DNA of 12,489 nucleotides from Pseudomonadota bacterium (GTDB lineage Bacteria > Pseudomonadota > Alphaproteobacteria > Sphingomonadales > Sphingomonadaceae), in contig JAFABD010000198.1 of NCBI GenBank assembly GCA_023426225.1, forward strand, positions 1-12,489. The letters are read 5' to 3'. Numbering within the stretch: the first letter of the stretch is position 1; every line of letters begins with the position of its first letter. Below the pieces are notes generated by a model. The model ran no database searches, was not told the DNA's origin, and saw only the letters and a list, made by a program, of their open reading frames with translations. A program made the position numbers and the translations under genes. Below are positions 11,683 to 12,489 of the stretch, one piece after another.

Positions 11683-12489
11683 TCACCGCGTCAGTGCGAT
11701 GCCCAGCCGCGCGCGCGTCTGGTTGCGTCGATAATCCTCTAGCGCTTCACCATAGCCGGTGAAGACCTGTCCGAAGAGGTAGAATCCGGCGCCGCCGATC
11801 CGCGCGAGCGGATAGGAGGCGAACGCCTCGGCGCTTGCCCGGCGCGTGCGGAAATTGCCGCGCGCGTTGAGCGCCAGCTTCAGCCCGTCGCGCCGGCCGA
11901 TCGCCAGCCCCAGCCCGGCCTGGCCGTAATAATCGACGACGTCGCGCGCCGCCGCGACGGTCGCGACGTTGACCCATGCCTGCGGCACCAGGTCGAGCTG
12001 CCAGTCGTCGCCCAGGTCGAACCGCTTGCCCAGCCGGATGAACAGCCGGTTGAGGTCGACCGAATGTTCCGGGTCGCCGCCGTTCGAATCGTGGCGATAG
12101 CCGAGCGCGACCGTCGCCGTGTCGTCGAGCGCGCTCTGCGCATAGACTTCGGGGCTATAGATCGTCGCGACGAACGGCGCCGACGGCCGGTCGATCGCCC
12201 AGAACATCGTCTGCGTATAGGCGACGCGCAACGCGCCGAGCTTCAGCGGCGCGTCCTCGGCAAAGGGACGGAAGGCAAAGCTGAACTGCAGCTTGGCGCC
12301 CGCCGTGCCCGCGCCGGCGGCGGCATAGACGGGCTCGTGCGGTGCGAAGCGGTCGAGAAAGCCCGACGCCGATCCGCGGTCGTCCGCGACGCGCACCTCG
12401 CCGGGCGGGATCGGCGCGGGCGGGTGCGCGTCGGCGGGGGGGACCACACGGACCAGGCTCACCGGCACGTACCGCGCCTTGGCAAAGCC
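11683..12489 (-). CDS. pldA: Outer-membrane phospholipase A (PldA/OMPLA family), 5' truncated
   Basis: The frame is open to the window edge, so the start and signal peptide lie outside; 268 codons are visible. It contains the OMPLA catalytic set with exact family spacing: H in GYRHDSNG (codon 12093-12091), the serine two residues later, and N in VDLNR 14 residues after the histidine (codon 12051-12049). These match His142, Ser144 and Asn156 of E. coli PldA. A serine ten residues after the histidine matches calcium ligand Ser152. The ending GYGEALEDYRRNQTRARLGIAL is the typical last strands of the barrel. The dimeric, calcium-dependent enzyme hydrolyses phospholipids that reach the outer leaflet of the outer membrane. 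The visible N-terminal part (about 60 residues, proline-rich PADAHPPAPIPPGEVRV) precedes the barrel, suggesting a longer N-terminal domain than in E. coli. The GTG at 12468 is an internal codon, not the likely start. Confidence 0.87.
   Translation of the reverse strand, partial: GFAKARYVPVSLVRVVPPADAHPPAPIPPGEVRVADDRGSASGFLDRFAPHEPVYAAAGAGTAGAKLQFSFAFRPFAEDAPLKLGALRVAYTQTMFWAIDRPSAPFVATIYSPEVYAQSALDDTATVALGYRHDSNGGDPEHSVDLNRLFIRLGKRFDLGDDWQLDLVPQAWVNVATVAAARDVVDYYGQAGLGLAIGRRDGLKLALNARGNFRTRRASAEAFASYPLARIGGAGFYLFGQVFTGYGEALEDYRRNQTRARLGIALTR

Noticed and set aside
12460..12468. GTG at 12468 as the phospholipase start
   Set aside because: The frame stays open to the window edge, no ribosome site precedes the GTG and a protein starting there would lack the signal peptide an outer-membrane enzyme needs.

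Overview
The window is GC-rich DNA (roughly 70% by eye) with typical alphaproteobacterial genes. Gene style points to a sphingomonad (Sphingomonas, Sphingopyxis, Novosphingobium or a relative). The evidence is a huge PATR-repeat autotransporter containing a domain I associate with sphingomonad PEP-CTERM secreted proteins, an outer-membrane phospholipase A, and a 33-residue hydrophobic microprotein of a kind seen in that group. This is an inference from protein style; there is no rRNA or other phylogenetic marker here. I see no tRNA, rRNA, CRISPR array, transposase or integrase.

Layout. (1) 1-1236, plus strand: the 3' end of a siroheme-synthase-like gene overlaps by 4 bp (ATGA) a CorA/ZntB-type metal transporter. 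(2) 1256-1792, minus strand: an NAD(P)H-dependent FMN reductase, convergent with the transporter. (3) 1921-2562, plus strand: a PEBP (YbhB/YbcL) protein, divergent from the reductase. It overlaps tail-to-tail by 11 bp with (4) 2552-3409, minus strand, a stress-type short-chain dehydrogenase. (5) 3635-9061, minus strand: an 1808-residue type V autotransporter, probably starting at TTG, with a hairpin just past its stop. (6) 9062-9616: a long leader/intergenic stretch with several perfect inverted repeats. (7) 9617-9718, minus strand: a 33-codon membrane microprotein gene with a strong Shine-Dalgarno and a near-perfect sigma-54 -24/-12 promoter upstream (9775-9790). (8) 9892-10944, minus strand: a GGDEF diguanylate cyclase. 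(9) 11081-11644 and 11683-12489, minus strand: a secreted peroxiredoxin downstream of a PldA-type phospholipase whose 5' end lies outside the window.

How the genes may work together. From 12489 down to 3635 all genes lie on the minus strand and mostly concern the envelope and surface: phospholipase, exported peroxidase, c-di-GMP synthesis, a membrane microprotein and a surface autotransporter. Intergenic gaps and hairpins suggest several transcription units. Only pldA-prx (38-nt gap) looks like a close operon. A c-di-GMP or sigma-54 link to the autotransporter is suggested by position only. The left third is housekeeping and stress metabolism.

The observations most worth a second look are the tandemly duplicated ~302-residue module of the autotransporter carrying a PEP-CTERM-type domain, the sigma-54 promoter/microprotein unit, and the two strong inverted repeats between the peroxiredoxin and the diguanylate cyclase.
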